This document shows, piece by piece, positions 9,171 to 18,135 of a stretch of DNA of 64,000 bases. The position numbers and the translations under genes were made by a program. Source of the DNA: Streptomyces sp. 549 (GTDB lineage: Bacteria > Actinomycetota > Actinomycetes > Streptomycetales > Streptomycetaceae); contig NZ_JASKMT010000011.1 of assembly GCF_030124175.1 (NCBI RefSeq), forward strand, positions 121,005 through 185,004. The letters run 5' to 3'. The notes beneath the pieces were generated by a model. It ran no database searches. It had not been told where the DNA came from and saw only the letters and a list, made by a program, of their open reading frames with translations. Positions within the stretch are counted from its first letter, which is position 1; every line of letters starts with the position of its first letter.

Positions 9171-9623
9171 ATGCGCACGATCACAGGACTGCTGGGAGCA
9201 CTCGCCCCCGAGCACAGCCGGCGCCTGCGGAGCCTGGGCCGTGAGGTGTCGTTCCCCACCGACGCCCGGATCTTCGAGGAAGGCCGTCCCGCCGACCGCT
9301 TCTGGATCATCCACACCGGATCGGTCACCCTGGACCAGCAGATACCGGGACGCCGGCCGCAGGTGCTGGAGACCGTCGGGCACGGCGAACTGCTGGGCTG
9401 GTCGTGGATGTTCCGCCCCTACCTGTGGCACATGGGGGCTGAGGCGGGCAGCCCGGTGCGGGCCCTGGAGTTCGACGCCGCCGAGGTCCGGCAGATGTGC
9501 GAGGACGACCACGAGATCGGCTATGCGCTCGCCCTCGCCGTCGGTGAGATCATCTCGCACCGGCTGCAGCGCTCGCGCAGCCGCCTGCTCGACACCTTCG
9601 GGCCCTACGGCACCCTTCGCTGA
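9171..9623 (+). CDS. Stand-alone cyclic-nucleotide-binding-domain protein
   Basis: The 150-residue protein is a single Crp-type beta-roll sensor domain without the DNA-binding helix-turn-helix. It starts with a short helix (L-L-G-A-L-A-P-E-H), then F-x-x-D-A-R-I-F-E-E-G-x-P-A-D-R-F-W-I-I and G-H-G-E-L-L-G-W-S-W-M. The usual R-T/S-A phosphate cassette is replaced by an aromatic-rich stretch (W-S-W-M-F-R-P-Y-L-W-H), so it may bind something other than cAMP. A GGGAGAAGG ribosome site lies just upstream of ATG 9171. It sits between the aldo/keto reductase and the GAF regulator and is the third CNB-domain gene within 5 kb. Its partner is unknown. Confidence 0.8.
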   Translation: MRTITGLLGALAPEHSRRLRSLGREVSFPTDARIFEEGRPADRFWIIHTGSVTLDQQIPGRRPQVLETVGHGELLGWSWMFRPYLWHMGAEAGSPVRALEFDAAEVRQMCEDDHEIGYALALAVGEIISHRLQRSRSRLLDTFGPYGTLR

Positions 9624-9680
9624 AACCACTCTTCCGAGCGGCACCCTGCGCGATCCGTTGCCGCCCGAGCCCTGCTGCAG

Positions 9681-9686
9681 CACGAT
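9681..9686 (+). promoter_or_regulatory. -10-like CACGAT of a leaderless transcript
   Basis: CACGAT ends six bases before GTG 9693, with no Shine-Dalgarno sequence. It is a degenerate form of the leaderless pattern seen elsewhere in the window. Confidence 0.35.
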
Positions 9687-9692
9687 GTTCCC

Positions 9693-10976
9693 GTGCTGAA
9701 CCCCTGGCTGGCGCTGGAGACAGGAGCGGACCCGGCCGAACGAGCCGGGCAGCTGCGGCGCGCCCATGAGTCCTTTCTCGCTGGTGGCGGCGTCGGTCAG
9801 CCGGTCCGCAACGTCGTCGCCGACTCCTGGCGGCGCTGTGCCGGGGCCCGCGTCGCCCCTGACGGCCTGGCCCGCGTCGACCTCGGCGGCGACGAGCTGG
9901 CCGCCCGCCGGGCAGCCCACCCGCTCGCCGCGGTCATGCCGCTGGTGCGCGAACTGCTCGGCGCCATCGCGGACGACGGCGCGCAACTGCTCTCGGTGTG
10001 CGACGAGAGCGGGCGCATGCTCTGGGTGGAGGGCCACCCCGCGGTGCTGCGCCGCGCCGAAGGCATGAACTTCGTTCCCGGCGCACGCTGGGCCGAGCCC
10101 TACTCCGGCACCAACGCCCCCGGCACGGCCCTCGCCGTCGACCACCCGGTGCAGATCTTCGCCTCCGAGCACTACTGCCACCCCGTCCAGAAGTGGACCT
10201 GCGCCGCCGCACCCGTGCACGATCCGCACACCCGCCGCGTCATCGGCGCCATCGACATCACCGGGGGCGACCACCTGGCGACCCCGCAGAGCCTCGCCCT
10301 GGTCCAGGCGACCGCACGGGCCGCCGAGGCGCATCTCGCGGCGCTCGCCCACCGCCCGCCCGGCAGCCACCTGCGGGCGCTGGGCCGCGACGAGGTGCTG
10401 CTGCGCCCCGGCGCCGGCCCGCCGCTGCGCCTGGGACGACGCCACAGCGAGATCGTGGTCCTGCTCGCCGCCCACCCCGACGGCCTCACCGGCGACCAGC
10501 TCGCCACCGAGCTGTACGGCGAGCGGGACATCAACCCCGTCACGCTGCGAGCCGAGCTGTCCCGGCTGCGTGTACTGCTGGGTGACAGCCTGGCCTCCCG
10601 CCCCTACCGCCTCACGCCCGCGCCGCGCGGCGACTGGCAGGCCGTCGCCGAGGCCGTCGCGCACGGCGACCTCAGCGGCGCGGTCACCGCCTACCGGGGC
10701 CCGCTGCTGCCCCTCTCCGAGGCCCCCGGAGTGCTGCGGCTGCGCCGGCGGCTCGCCGACCGGCTGCGGCACGCCCTGCTCACCGGACGCGACCCGGTGG
10801 CGCTGGAGGACTGGGTCCGCACGCCGTGGGGAGAGGACGACCTCGCCGCCTGGGAGGCGCTGCTGGCCGTTCTGCCCGCCGCCGCCCGGGACGTGCCGGC
10901 CGGCCGGGTGCGGGAGTTGCGTGCCGCCTACGGGCTGGCGGCCGACGCAACCTCCGTGCAACGTCGCCGCCGCTAG
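9693..10976 (+). CDS. GAF-domain transcriptional regulator (AcoR-like sensor, winged-helix output)
   Basis: The 427-residue protein opens with the N-terminal region of AcoR-type regulators (S-W-R-R-C). A GAF sensor domain of about 75-225 contains the hallmark P-G-A-R-W-A-E-P-Y-S-G-T-N-A-P-G-T-A and A-S-E-H-Y-C motifs. In place of the sigma-54 AAA+ domain there is a C-terminal winged-helix-like segment (L-R-L-G-R-R-H-S-E-I-V-V-L-L and L-R-A-E-L-S-R-L-R), as usual for actinobacterial versions. It lies 66 bases upstream of an acetaldehyde-type aldehyde dehydrogenase and very probably activates that gene in response to an alcohol or aldehyde (inference from context and family). Confidence 0.87.
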   Translation: MLNPWLALETGADPAERAGQLRRAHESFLAGGGVGQPVRNVVADSWRRCAGARVAPDGLARVDLGGDELAARRAAHPLAAVMPLVRELLGAIADDGAQLLSVCDESGRMLWVEGHPAVLRRAEGMNFVPGARWAEPYSGTNAPGTALAVDHPVQIFASEHYCHPVQKWTCAAAPVHDPHTRRVIGAIDITGGDHLATPQSLALVQATARAAEAHLAALAHRPPGSHLRALGRDEVLLRPGAGPPLRLGRRHSEIVVLLAAHPDGLTGDQLATELYGERDINPVTLRAELSRLRVLLGDSLASRPYRLTPAPRGDWQAVAEAVAHGDLSGAVTAYRGPLLPLSEAPGVLRLRRRLADRLRHALLTGRDPVALEDWVRTPWGEDDLAAWEALLAVLPAAARDVPAGRVRELRAAYGLAADATSVQRRRR

Positions 10977-11042
10977 CGTCGCGGAGCACGCAGGCTTCCG
11001 CAACGAGGTGGGGGCCGCCTTTCGAGCCAGGGAAGGCGCATC

Positions 11043-12566
11043 ATGAGCCGCTACGCCGCACCCGGAACCGACGGCGCCGTCGTCGCCTACCAGCCCCGCT
11101 ACGACCACTGGATCGGCGGCGCCTACGTCGCCCCCAAGCTCGGCGGGTACTTCGAGAACCCCACGCCGGTCACCGGGGAGCCCTTCACCGAGATCGCCCG
11201 CGGCACCGCCGAGGACGTCGAGCGGGCCCTCGACGCGGCCCACGGGGCCGCCCCCGCGTGGGGCCGCACCTCCCCGGCCGAACGCGCGGTCGTGCTGAAC
11301 CGGATCGCCGACCGGATGGAGGAGAACCTCGAGGCGCTGGCGGTGGCGGAGAGCTGGGAGAACGGCAAGGCCGTCCGCGAGACGCTGGCCGCCGACATCC
11401 CTCTGGCCATCGACCACTTCCGCTACTTCGCGGGCGCCATCCGCGCCCAGGAGGGCACGCTGTCGGAGATCGACCAGGACACCGTCGCCTACCACTTCCA
11501 CGAGCCGCTGGGAGTCGTCGCCCAGATCATCCCGTGGAACTTCCCGATCCTGATGGCGGTGTGGAAGCTGGCGCCCGCGCTGGCCGCCGGCAACGCCGTG
11601 GTGCTCAAGCCCGCGGAGCAGACCCCGGCGTCGATCCACCTGCTGATGGGCCTGATCGCCGACCTGCTGCCGCCCGGCGTGGTCAACATCGTCAACGGCT
11701 TCGGTGCCGAGGCTGGCAAGCCGCTCGCCAGCAGCCCCCGGGTCGCGAAGATCGCCTTCACCGGTGAGACCACCACCGGCCGGCTGATCATGCAGTACGC
11801 CTCGGAGAACCTGAAGCCGGTCACCCTGGAACTCGGCGGCAAGAGTCCCAACATCTTCTTCGACGACGTCTCCGCGGCTGACGACGACTTCCTGGACAAG
11901 GCGCTGGAGGGCTTCACCATGTTCGCCCTCAACCAGGGCGAGGTGTGCACCTGCCCGTCGCGCGCGCTCATCCAGCAGGGCCACTACGCCTCGTTCCTGG
12001 AGGCGGCCACCGCCCGCACCGAGCAGATCGTGCAGGGCCACCCGCTGGACACCGACACGATGATGGGCGCCCAGGCCTCCAACGACCAACTGGAGAAGGT
12101 GCTGTCCTACCTGGACATCGGTCGGCAGGAGGGCGCCCGGGTGCTGACCGGGGGTGCCCGCGCCGACCTCGGCGGTGAACTCGCAGGCGGGTACTACGTC
12201 CAGCCCACCATCCTGGAGGGCGGCAACCACATGAGGGTCTTCCAGGAGGAGATCTTCGGGCCGGTCGTGGCGGTGACCTCGTTCTCCGACTACGCCGACG
12301 CCATGAAGACCGCCAACGACACGCTCTACGGGCTGGGCGCCGGCGTGTGGACCAGGGACGCCTCCACCGCCTACCGCGCGGGGCGGGCCATCGCGGCGGG
12401 ACGGGTCTGGACGAACTGCTACCACGCCTATCCGGCGCACGCCGCGTTCGGCGGGTACAAGCAGTCCGGCATCGGCCGGGAGAACCACCACATGATGCTG
12501 GACCACTACCAGCAGACGAAGAACCTCCTGGTCAGCTACTCACCGCAGAAGCTCGGCTTCTTCTGA
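11043..12566 (+). CDS. NAD-dependent aldehyde dehydrogenase, acetaldehyde type (ExaC/AcoD-like)
   Basis: The 507-residue cytosolic enzyme oxidises acetaldehyde or other short aldehydes to the acid. The catalytic Cys302 lies in G-E-V-C-T-C-P-S-R, where Glu replaces the more common Gln. The general base Glu263 lies in [10 protein letters not shown]. The cofactor-binding stretch I-I-P-W-N-F-P and the F-T-G-E-T-T-T-G-R loop are present. The C-terminal [13 protein letters not shown] segment is typical of the ExaC/AcoD group. GGGAAGG precedes ATG 11043. It is preceded by its likely GAF activator and followed by a DUF779 gene, a conserved arrangement. Confidence 0.95.
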   Translation: MSRYAAPGTDGAVVAYQPRYDHWIGGAYVAPKLGGYFENPTPVTGEPFTEIARGTAEDVERALDAAHGAAPAWGRTSPAERAVVLNRIADRMEENLEALAVAESWENGKAVRETLAADIPLAIDHFRYFAGAIRAQEGTLSEIDQDTVAYHFHEPLGVVAQIIPWNFPILMAVWKLAPALAAGNAVVLKPAEQTPASIHLLMGLIADLLPPGVVNIVNGFGAEAGKPLASSPRVAKIAFTGETTTGRLIMQYASENLKPVTLELGGKSPNIFFDDVSAADDDFLDKALEGFTMFALNQGEVCTCPSRALIQQGHYASFLEAATARTEQIVQGHPLDTDTMMGAQASNDQLEKVLSYLDIGRQEGARVLTGGARADLGGELAGGYYVQPTILEGGNHMRVFQEEIFGPVVAVTSFSDYADAMKTANDTLYGLGAGVWTRDASTAYRAGRAIAAGRVWTNCYHAYPAHAAFGGYKQSGIGRENHHMMLDHYQQTKNLLVSYSPQKLGFF

Positions 12567-12688
12567 CCAGGTACCAGGTCCGCCCGGGCCCCGGCCTCCC
12601 GGCCCGGGCGGACCGCCCCCTCCCGCCCGTAGCGCGACCACAGCCCCGGCGGCCCGCCCGGCCGCCCCGGGAGAAGACGAGGTGCGTG

Positions 12689-13120
12689 GTGCCGACCGAC
12701 AGCACCGAGCCCACCGGCCCGCTCGCGCGGGTCGCCCTCACCACGGCGGCGGCCGGACTGCTCCGGGAACTGACCGGCAGGCACGGTCCGCTGATGTTCC
12801 ACCAGTCGGGCGGCTGCTGCGACGGCAGCGCCCCCATGTGCTACCAGCTCGGCGAGTTCCGCACCGGCGCGTCCGACGTGCTGCTCGGCCGACTCCGGGT
12901 GGACGGCGTGCCGGAGCCGGTGCCGTTCTGGATCGCCGCCGACCAGTACGCGTACTGGAGCCACACCCACCTGACCGTGGACGTGGTGCCCGGACGGGGC
13001 AGCGGGTTCTCCCTGGAGGCACCCGAAGGGGTGCGCTTCCTCATCCGCTCCCGCCTGCTCACCGAGGAGGAGTCGGCCCGCAGCCCCGGTCAGGGCACCG
13101 GGTCGAGCACCTCCACCTGA
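12689..13120 (+). CDS. DUF779 protein, partner of acetaldehyde dehydrogenase
   Basis: The protein has 143 residues from GTG 12689; GTG 12686 is the alternative. CGAGG lies six bases upstream of the chosen start. The core is F-H-Q-S-G-G-C-C-D-G-S-A-P-M-C-Y, with three Cys that may bind a metal, followed by a beta-rich domain ending in F-L-I-R-S-R-L-L. DUF779 proteins are nearly always encoded next to ExaC-type aldehyde dehydrogenases, as here, but their role is not established. The last 31 bases overlap the convergent MOSC gene. Confidence 0.85.
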   Translation: MPTDSTEPTGPLARVALTTAAAGLLRELTGRHGPLMFHQSGGCCDGSAPMCYQLGEFRTGASDVLLGRLRVDGVPEPVPFWIAADQYAYWSHTHLTVDVVPGRGSGFSLEAPEGVRFLIRSRLLTEEESARSPGQGTGSSTST

Positions 13121-13920
13121 TCCCCACTGCGCACCCTGCCCGTGGATTCGGGGACCAGGTTCTGGCCGAAGACCAGCTGGCTCCCGAACCGACGGTGGCG
13201 GGCCAGGGTGCGCAGTGGCTCCCTGCCGCGCCGGGCGGTGCGCTGGTCGGTGGTGGTCACGACGCAGCGCCCGCACGGCTTGGCGACGCGGAACACCACC
13301 TGGCCGACCCGCAGTCGGCGCCAGCCGTCCTCCGCCCAAGACTGCGTGCCGGACACCACCAGATTCGGCCGGAACCTGTCCATCGGCAGCGGCCCCTCGT
13401 CCGCGTGGCCTCCCTCGGCGACAAGCTCGTTCAGCGCCTCCAGGGAGGCCGTGGTGGTGACCAGCAGCGGGAAGCCGTCGGCGAAGCCGACCGTCTCCCC
13501 TTCGCGGCCGAACTCCGGGTCCACCGGCCGGGCGCGCGGGTCCGCCAGGTACACCAGCAGCACCGGCCGGCCCAGATAGGCGGAGAACCAGTCGCTGCCG
13601 ACGTCCGCGGGCGCCGCGGGCACCCGGTCGCGCCACACCGACACCGTGACCGTCCCGGTCCCGTCGCCGGGCACCGCGACGCGCAGTTTGGGCATGGCGG
13701 GCGCGGACAGTTCCAGCCCGCCGTCCGGCAGGGGCTCGGCCGCGGCCAGCGCGAGCCGCGGCTGTTCGCGCTGCGTCACCTGGCGGTGGTCCGCGTCCAC
13801 CACCATCCAGCGCCGGTCGGCGGCCAGCCCCCAGGGCTGCACCTCCGCCTCGCCGGGGGACGTCCCCCGCACCCCCTTCACCGGATAGACGTGCAACGCG
13901 GACAGCTCAGGCCTGGGCAT
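13090..13920 (-). CDS. MOSC-domain protein
   Basis: The 276-residue protein has an N-terminal MOSC_N beta-barrel (L-H-V-Y-P-V-K-G-V-R-G and D-R-R-W-M-V-V-D) followed by a MOSC domain. That domain contains R-F-R-P-N-L-V-V-S-G and the conserved Cys in K-P-C-G-R-C-V-V-T-T-T-D. MOSC proteins bind molybdenum cofactor or handle sulfur and reduce N-hydroxylated compounds with partner electron carriers. No ferredoxin domain is fused here. The start is ATG 13920. A CAGGAT hexamer ends six bases upstream, so translation may be leaderless. Confidence 0.9.
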   Translation of the reverse strand: MPRPELSALHVYPVKGVRGTSPGEAEVQPWGLAADRRWMVVDADHRQVTQREQPRLALAAAEPLPDGGLELSAPAMPKLRVAVPGDGTGTVTVSVWRDRVPAAPADVGSDWFSAYLGRPVLLVYLADPRARPVDPEFGREGETVGFADGFPLLVTTTASLEALNELVAEGGHADEGPLPMDRFRPNLVVSGTQSWAEDGWRRLRVGQVVFRVAKPCGRCVVTTTDQRTARRGREPLRTLARHRRFGSQLVFGQNLVPESTGRVRSGDQVEVLDPVP

Positions 13921-13926
13921 GCCGTC

Positions 13927-13932
13927 ATCCTG
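13927..13932 (-). promoter_or_regulatory. -10-like CAGGAT of a leaderless transcript
   Basis: On the minus strand CAGGAT ends six bases before ATG 13920 of the MOSC gene. There is no Shine-Dalgarno sequence. Confidence 0.35.
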
Positions 13933-13975
13933 CCAGCCGCGTCCTGACGCCAGCCGCGCGGGCCGGACCGCGCGG

Positions 13976-14446
13976 TCAGTAGCCCGGCGCCGGGTGCTGG
14001 CGCCCGTACGGGTCCTCGTAGACACCCGGCATCTGCCGGGGCACGGCCGGCCGCGGTGCGGCGGGCCGGGGTGCGACCGGGCGCATCGGCTGCTGTTGCT
14101 GCTGGTACTGCTGCGGGGCCGACTGGTATCCGCCGCGGTCCGGTCCGGCCTGCTGCTGGAAGTACGGAGACGGCGCCTGCTGGAGCGGCGCGGGCTGCGG
14201 GGCGGGTGCCTGGTAGCCGCGCGGGGCCGCGTAGGAGGGGCCCGCGGTGAGAGCGGGCAGCGCCGACGGGAGGGCGGGCAGGTTGCTGCCGCCGTCGTAC
14301 GCGGCGGGGACCCTGATGGGAGCGATCTGCGGGGTGCCCCGCTCGGCCACCAGGCTGTCGTAGATGGGCGTGTCGGGGAAGGAGGGGGTGGCGTAGTAGC
14401 CACCGCCGTAGCCGCCGTAGCTGCTGCCGAGGGAGGGGGAGGTCAT
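13976..14446 (-). CDS. Pro/Gln/Tyr-rich small protein, conserved type next to TerD genes
   Basis: The 156-residue, low-complexity protein begins MTSPSLGSSYGGYGGGYYA. A short ordered block of about 25-60 (F-P-D-T-P-I-Y-D-S-L-V-A-E-R-G-T-P-Q-I-A-P-I) is followed by Pro-, Ala- and Gln-rich sequence with a run of glutamines. There is no signal peptide or membrane helix. It is transcribed divergently from the tandem TerD gene, and the conserved block hints at a peptide recognised by a partner. No biochemical function is known to me. The start is ATG 14446. A longer in-frame start nine bases upstream is possible but unneeded. Confidence 0.75.
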   Translation of the reverse strand: MTSPSLGSSYGGYGGGYYATPSFPDTPIYDSLVAERGTPQIAPIRVPAAYDGGSNLPALPSALPALTAGPSYAAPRGYQAPAPQPAPLQQAPSPYFQQQAGPDRGGYQSAPQQYQQQQQPMRPVAPRPAAPRPAVPRQMPGVYEDPYGRQHPAPGY

Positions 14447-14453
14447 GCTCCAT

Positions 14454-14459
14454 AAGTTA
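14454..14459 (-). promoter_or_regulatory. -10 element TAACTT, possible leaderless transcript
   Basis: On the minus strand TAACTT ends seven bases before ATG 14446. Confidence 0.4.
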
Positions 14460-14708
14460 AGCGGAAGAAGTGCCGGATGAGGAGGCCGGTAAGGGGGTCT
14501 TTTCACGGGTTCTGTGGGGCTGCTTGTCCCTAATCCGAGCGAAACTCTGCAAATCGGTCGCATGATCGCCCCAATGTGGGGTATGTGGGAGAACTTTCGG
14601 GTCGGGGGCGGCGACGGGGGCGACAGGGCGAGCAGTTCGCTGGCATAGGTTGTGGTCCTGCCGAGCAGGACAGAGCGGGACAGCACGCCACCCACGAGGG
14701 GGAGCAGT

Positions 14709-15971
14709 ATGACCATGCGCAAGGGGACCAACGCCCCCGTACCGGCCGCCGCCGTACGGGTGGAGACGGGCTGGACGTCGGGGCCCGGCGTTCCGGACGT
14801 CGACGCCTCGGCCCTGCTGCTGGCCGCGGGCAAGGTCCGCTCCGACAGCGACTTCGTCTTCTACAACCAGTCGGCGCACGCCTCGGGGGCCGTCCGCCAC
14901 GAGGGCAAGACGCCGTCGGGTACGACCGTCAGCGACTGCCTCACGGTCGATCTGGCCGGCGTGGAGGCCGAGGTGGAGACGGTGGTGCTCGCGGCCTCCG
15001 CCGACGGTGGCACCTTCGGCCAGGTCCCCGGCCTGTACGTGCGGATCGTCGACGCGGCCGACGGGCGGGAGATCGCGCGCTTCGACAGCGCGGACGCCGG
15101 GCCGGAGACCGCCTTCGTACTGGGCGAGCTGTACCGCAGGCAGGGCGGCTGGAAGTTCCGCGCGGTCGGCCAGGGCTACGACAGCGGACTGGCCGGTCTG
15201 GCCGGTGACTTCGGCATCACCGTGGACTCGCCCGCCCCCGCGACGCCGCCCCCGCCCCCGGCTCCCGCTCTCCAGCCCACCCCGCCCGCTCCCGCTCCCG
15301 CCGCACCCCCGGCGCCCCCCGCCCCCGCGCCGGTGCGGCTGACGAAGGTCACGCTGACCAAGGAGGCCCCGTCGGTCTCCCTCACCAAGCAGGGCGGCAC
15401 CTCCGGCGCGCTGCGCGTCAACCTCAACTGGGAGGTGCGCAAGCAGTTCAAGGGCTGGGGGCAGAAGCTCGGCCGGGCCATGGCCGCGCACTCCGACCTC
15501 GACCTGGACCTGTGCGCGCTCTACGAACTGGCCGACGGCCGCAAGGGCGTGGTGCAGGCACTCGGCAACGCCTTCGGCTCGCTGCACCAGCCGCCGTTCA
15601 TCCACCTCGACGGCGACGACCGCACAGGCGCCCTCACCACCGGCGAGAACCTCACCGTCAACCTGGACCACATCCGCGACCTGCGCCGGGTACTGATCTT
15701 CGTGACCATCTACGAGGGCGCGCGCAGCTTCGCCAACCTCAACGCCTCGGTGACACTCACCCCGCAGCACGGCGCGCCGGTCGACTTCTCGCTGGACGAG
15801 TGCACCGTGCCTTCCACGGTCTGCGCGCTGGCGCTGCTGACCAACAACAACGGCGACCTCGTCGTCCAGCGCGAGGCCCGCTACCTGGTGCCCGAGCGCG
15901 GAGTCAGCCCGCAGCGCACCGTGGACTACGCCTACGGGTGGGGCATGCAGTGGACGCCCGGGCGCAAGTGA
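14709..15971 (+). CDS. Tandem TerD-domain protein
   Basis: The 420-residue protein has two TerD domains, about 1-175 and 215-420, joined by a linker of about 35 residues almost wholly Pro and Ala. The first begins M-R-K-G-T-N and carries [10 protein letters not shown] and the acidic Ca-binding-type loop. The second carries [10 protein letters not shown] and a [10 protein letters not shown] segment and is more divergent. TerD domains bind calcium and occur in tellurite-resistance and stress-response complexes; in Streptomyces they also affect development. GGGGAGCAGT gives a good ribosome site for ATG 14709. A strong hairpin follows the stop codon, so the gene is probably monocistronic. Confidence 0.9.
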   Translation: MTMRKGTNAPVPAAAVRVETGWTSGPGVPDVDASALLLAAGKVRSDSDFVFYNQSAHASGAVRHEGKTPSGTTVSDCLTVDLAGVEAEVETVVLAASADGGTFGQVPGLYVRIVDAADGREIARFDSADAGPETAFVLGELYRRQGGWKFRAVGQGYDSGLAGLAGDFGITVDSPAPATPPPPPAPALQPTPPAPAPAAPPAPPAPAPVRLTKVTLTKEAPSVSLTKQGGTSGALRVNLNWEVRKQFKGWGQKLGRAMAAHSDLDLDLCALYELADGRKGVVQALGNAFGSLHQPPFIHLDGDDRTGALTTGENLTVNLDHIRDLRRVLIFVTIYEGARSFANLNASVTLTPQHGAPVDFSLDECTVPSTVCALALLTNNNGDLVVQREARYLVPERGVSPQRTVDYAYGWGMQWTPGRK

Positions 15972-15978
15972 CCCGGGT

Positions 15979-16016
15979 CCGGCTCCGCGCCACCTCCCTG
16001 GGTGGCGCGGAGCCGG
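15979..16016 (+). terminator. Strong stem-loop after the tandem TerD gene
   Basis: The arms CCGGCTCCGCGCCACC (15979-15994) and its exact complement at 16001-16016 form a 16-bp stem with a six-base loop. It starts eight bases after the stop codon. There is no T-run, as is common in Streptomyces. Confidence 0.85.
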
Positions 16017-16022
16017 GCCGCG

Positions 16023-16028
16023 TACCCT
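16023..16028 (+). promoter_or_regulatory. -10 element TACCCT of a leaderless transcript
   Basis: TACCCT lies just after the TerD terminator and ends seven bases before GTG 16036. There is no Shine-Dalgarno sequence. Confidence 0.5.
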
Positions 16029-16035
16029 GACTGCT

Positions 16036-16863
16036 GTGAAGATCGCGCTGATCGACTCCGGAATCGGGCTGCTCGCCGCTGCCGCCGCGGTGCGGCGACT
16101 TCGGCCGGACGCCGACCTCGTCCTGTCCCTGGACCCGGACGGCATGCCGTGGGGCCCGCGCACCCCGGCCGACATCACCGAGCACGCCCTGCTGTGCGCC
16201 AGGGCCGCGGCCGAGTACCGGCCCGACGCGCTGATCGTCGCGTGCAACACCGCCTCGGTGCACGCGCTCGGCGCGCTGCGCGCCGAACTGGAGCCCGAAC
16301 TGCCGGTCATCGGTACGGTGCCCGCGGTGAAGCCGGCCGCAGCCGCGGGCGGGCCGGTCGCCGTCTGGGCCACTCCGGCCACCACCGGAAGCCCCTACCA
16401 GCGCAGGCTGATCGAGGACTTCGCCGCCGGGGTCGCCGTCACCCCGGTGCCGTGCCACGGGCTCGCCGACGCCGTGGAGCAGGCCGACGACGCGGCCGTC
16501 GCCGCCGCGGTGGCCGCCGCCGCCGCGCTCACCCCGCCCGACGTGCGGACGCTGGTGCTCGGCTGCACCCACTACGAACTGGTCACCGGCCGCATCCGCG
16601 AGGCGGTGACGCCGCAGGGCGGCGAGGCCCCGCAACTGCTCGGCTCGGCCGAGGCCGTCGCCGCCCAGGCCCTGCGCCGGGCGGCAACCCGCCCCGATCC
16701 CGACGCGGAGCCGACCGGCCGCCTCACCGTGCTGCACACCGGGCGGCAGGTGGACGTCCCCGCCCACGGACTGCCCCGCCTGGACGCTCCCGACGAGGGG
16801 CGCGACGGCCTGGCCGAAGCCGCCCGCGCCATCCGCCTCGCCGCCTTCCCCTCCCGCTCCTGA
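16036..16863 (+). CDS. Aspartate/glutamate racemase superfamily protein (MurI-like)
   Basis: The 275-residue protein resembles glutamate racemase, which makes D-glutamate for peptidoglycan. The substrate-binding D-S-G (Asp7, Ser8) and both catalytic cysteines, Cys70 in A-C-N-T-A-S and Cys177 in L-G-C-T-H-Y, are present. The usual P-Y-G motif after the first strand is replaced by M-P-W-G-P-R-T. The C-terminal extension ends in an Ala-rich helix. These changes suggest a second, divergent racemase rather than the housekeeping MurI. The gene lies between a strong terminator and a convergent gene, so it is probably monocistronic. Confidence 0.8.
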   Translation: MKIALIDSGIGLLAAAAAVRRLRPDADLVLSLDPDGMPWGPRTPADITEHALLCARAAAEYRPDALIVACNTASVHALGALRAELEPELPVIGTVPAVKPAAAAGGPVAVWATPATTGSPYQRRLIEDFAAGVAVTPVPCHGLADAVEQADDAAVAAAVAAAAALTPPDVRTLVLGCTHYELVTGRIREAVTPQGGEAPQLLGSAEAVAAQALRRAATRPDPDAEPTGRLTVLHTGRQVDVPAHGLPRLDAPDEGRDGLAEAARAIRLAAFPSRS

Positions 16864-16885
16864 GCGCCCGGCCGGCTCCGGCCTG

Positions 16886-16934
16886 ACAGCCCGTCGGCTG
16901 GTTCGGCAGCCGGCGGCGCCAAACGGCGGGCTGT
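16886..16934. terminator. Nested hairpins between convergent racemase and O-antigen-ligase-like genes
   Basis: Outer arms ACAGCCCG (16886-16893) and CGGGCTGT (16927-16934) enclose an inner hairpin CGGCTG/CAGCCG with a six-base loop. The position between two stop codons fits a bidirectional terminator. Confidence 0.6.
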
Positions 16935-16948
16935 GCCCCGCCCACGGC

Positions 16949-17977
16949 TCAGCGCATCGCCGGATGTTCGAGGTGCTCGGCGCGTGCCGCGGTGGCCAGA
17001 CCGGCGAGCACACCCGCCCCGGCGGCCACCGGGCTGAAGCTCAGCGCGTTGCTGACGCACGCCAGTGCGGCGATCACGGCCAGGGTGGCGGCGGCCGTCA
17101 GCACCACGGGCGTGGCGGCGGGGGAGCGCCCCAGCGCCACCAGCAGCCAGCCGAACGAGGCCGCCAGCAGCAGCAGTCCGGGCACACCCTGCTCGGCGGC
17201 GACCTGCAGCAGCGCCGAGTGCGGCCGCACGTCCTCCACCGGCGACTGGGCCGCCGCCGGGCTCAGCGTCCCGAAGCTGCCGGGACCGCTCCCCGTCACC
17301 GGCTCCCGCACCGCGATGTCCGCGGCGTCCCGCCACAACGCGGTCCGCTGGGCACCGACCTGGCCCTCCAGTGCTGCGGTCAGCCCCGGCGGCAGCGCGT
17401 CCTCCGCCACCAGCCAGGTGGTGCCCGCCACCGTCGACACCGCCAGCAGCGCCACCGCCAGGGCGGGGGTGCGGCGGCGCGGCCGCCCCGACGCCCAGGA
17501 GCACAGCAGCACCCCCGCGGCGGCCAGAGCTCCGGCGGTGGAACCCAGCAGCAGGGCGCAGCACACGGCGAGCACCGCCAGGAGGCGCATGCCTGTGCGG
17601 CCCGCGCGCCGCGAACCGGCCCACGCCGCACAGCACGCGGCCCCCGCCGCCAGCACGAGCAGCGCCGCGATCTCACCGGTGCGTTCCGCGGACGACACGG
17701 CGCCCGGAAGCGCGCCGGAGGTGAAGGCCAGCACGAGCGCGGCGGCGGCTGCCGACGCCGCCGCCGCGGCCGGGTGCAGGGCTCCGCCGATCCGTCCCGC
17801 GGCGTAGCCGGCGGCGACAGCGAGCACGGCCAGCAGCACACCCTCCGGGCGGGCCTCCTCCCGGTCGAGCGAGGACAGCAGGGCCCAGGCCGCGGTGGCG
17901 CCGAGCAGCGCGGCGCCGGTGAGCACGGGTACCACCCGGCTGCGCTGTCCGTCCGCCGTCCGCACCGACGACGCCAT
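16949..17977 (-). CDS. O-antigen ligase/polymerase-like membrane protein
   Basis: The 342-residue protein is nearly all hydrophobic helices (about nine or ten). The signature of the WaaL/Wzy family lies in a loop near 225-275: R-T-A-L-W-R-D-A-A, then G-S-G-P-G-S-F and H-S-A-L-L-Q-V-A-A-E-Q-G-V-P-G-L-L. Family members join polysaccharide repeat units or attach a polymer to a carrier at the outer face of the membrane. No glycosyltransferase cluster adjoins it, so the glycan is unknown. ATG 17977 is preceded by GGGGGG at a suitable distance. Confidence 0.75.
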   Translation of the reverse strand: MASSVRTADGQRSRVVPVLTGAALLGATAAWALLSSLDREEARPEGVLLAVLAVAAGYAAGRIGGALHPAAAAASAAAAALVLAFTSGALPGAVSSAERTGEIAALLVLAAGAACCAAWAGSRRAGRTGMRLLAVLAVCCALLLGSTAGALAAAGVLLCSWASGRPRRRTPALAVALLAVSTVAGTTWLVAEDALPPGLTAALEGQVGAQRTALWRDAADIAVREPVTGSGPGSFGTLSPAAAQSPVEDVRPHSALLQVAAEQGVPGLLLLAASFGWLLVALGRSPAATPVVLTAAATLAVIAALACVSNALSFSPVAAGAGVLAGLATAARAEHLEHPAMR

Positions 17978-18123
17978 ATGGCCCCCCGAACGCTCCCGGC
18001 CGCGGGACGCCCGATACGGCCGGTGACTTCGGTGGCCACCGTAACGGCTGACGTCACGAATGTGGACAGCCCGCGCAGAAACGATGCGCCCGGTGTGCGC
18101 GTCCGCGCGCCGGGCCCGCCGCG

Positions 18124-18129
18124 TAGGCT
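18124..18129 (+). promoter_or_regulatory. -10 element TAGGCT of a leaderless transcript
   Basis: TAGGCT ends six bases before ATG 18136. There is no Shine-Dalgarno sequence. Confidence 0.55.
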
Positions 18130-18135
18130 CGCCGC

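Noticed and set aside
9054..12506. A 1150-codon minus-strand frame opposite the GAF regulator and aldehyde dehydrogenase
   Set aside because: It is a shadow of well-recognised plus-strand genes with low-complexity composition and no ribosome site.
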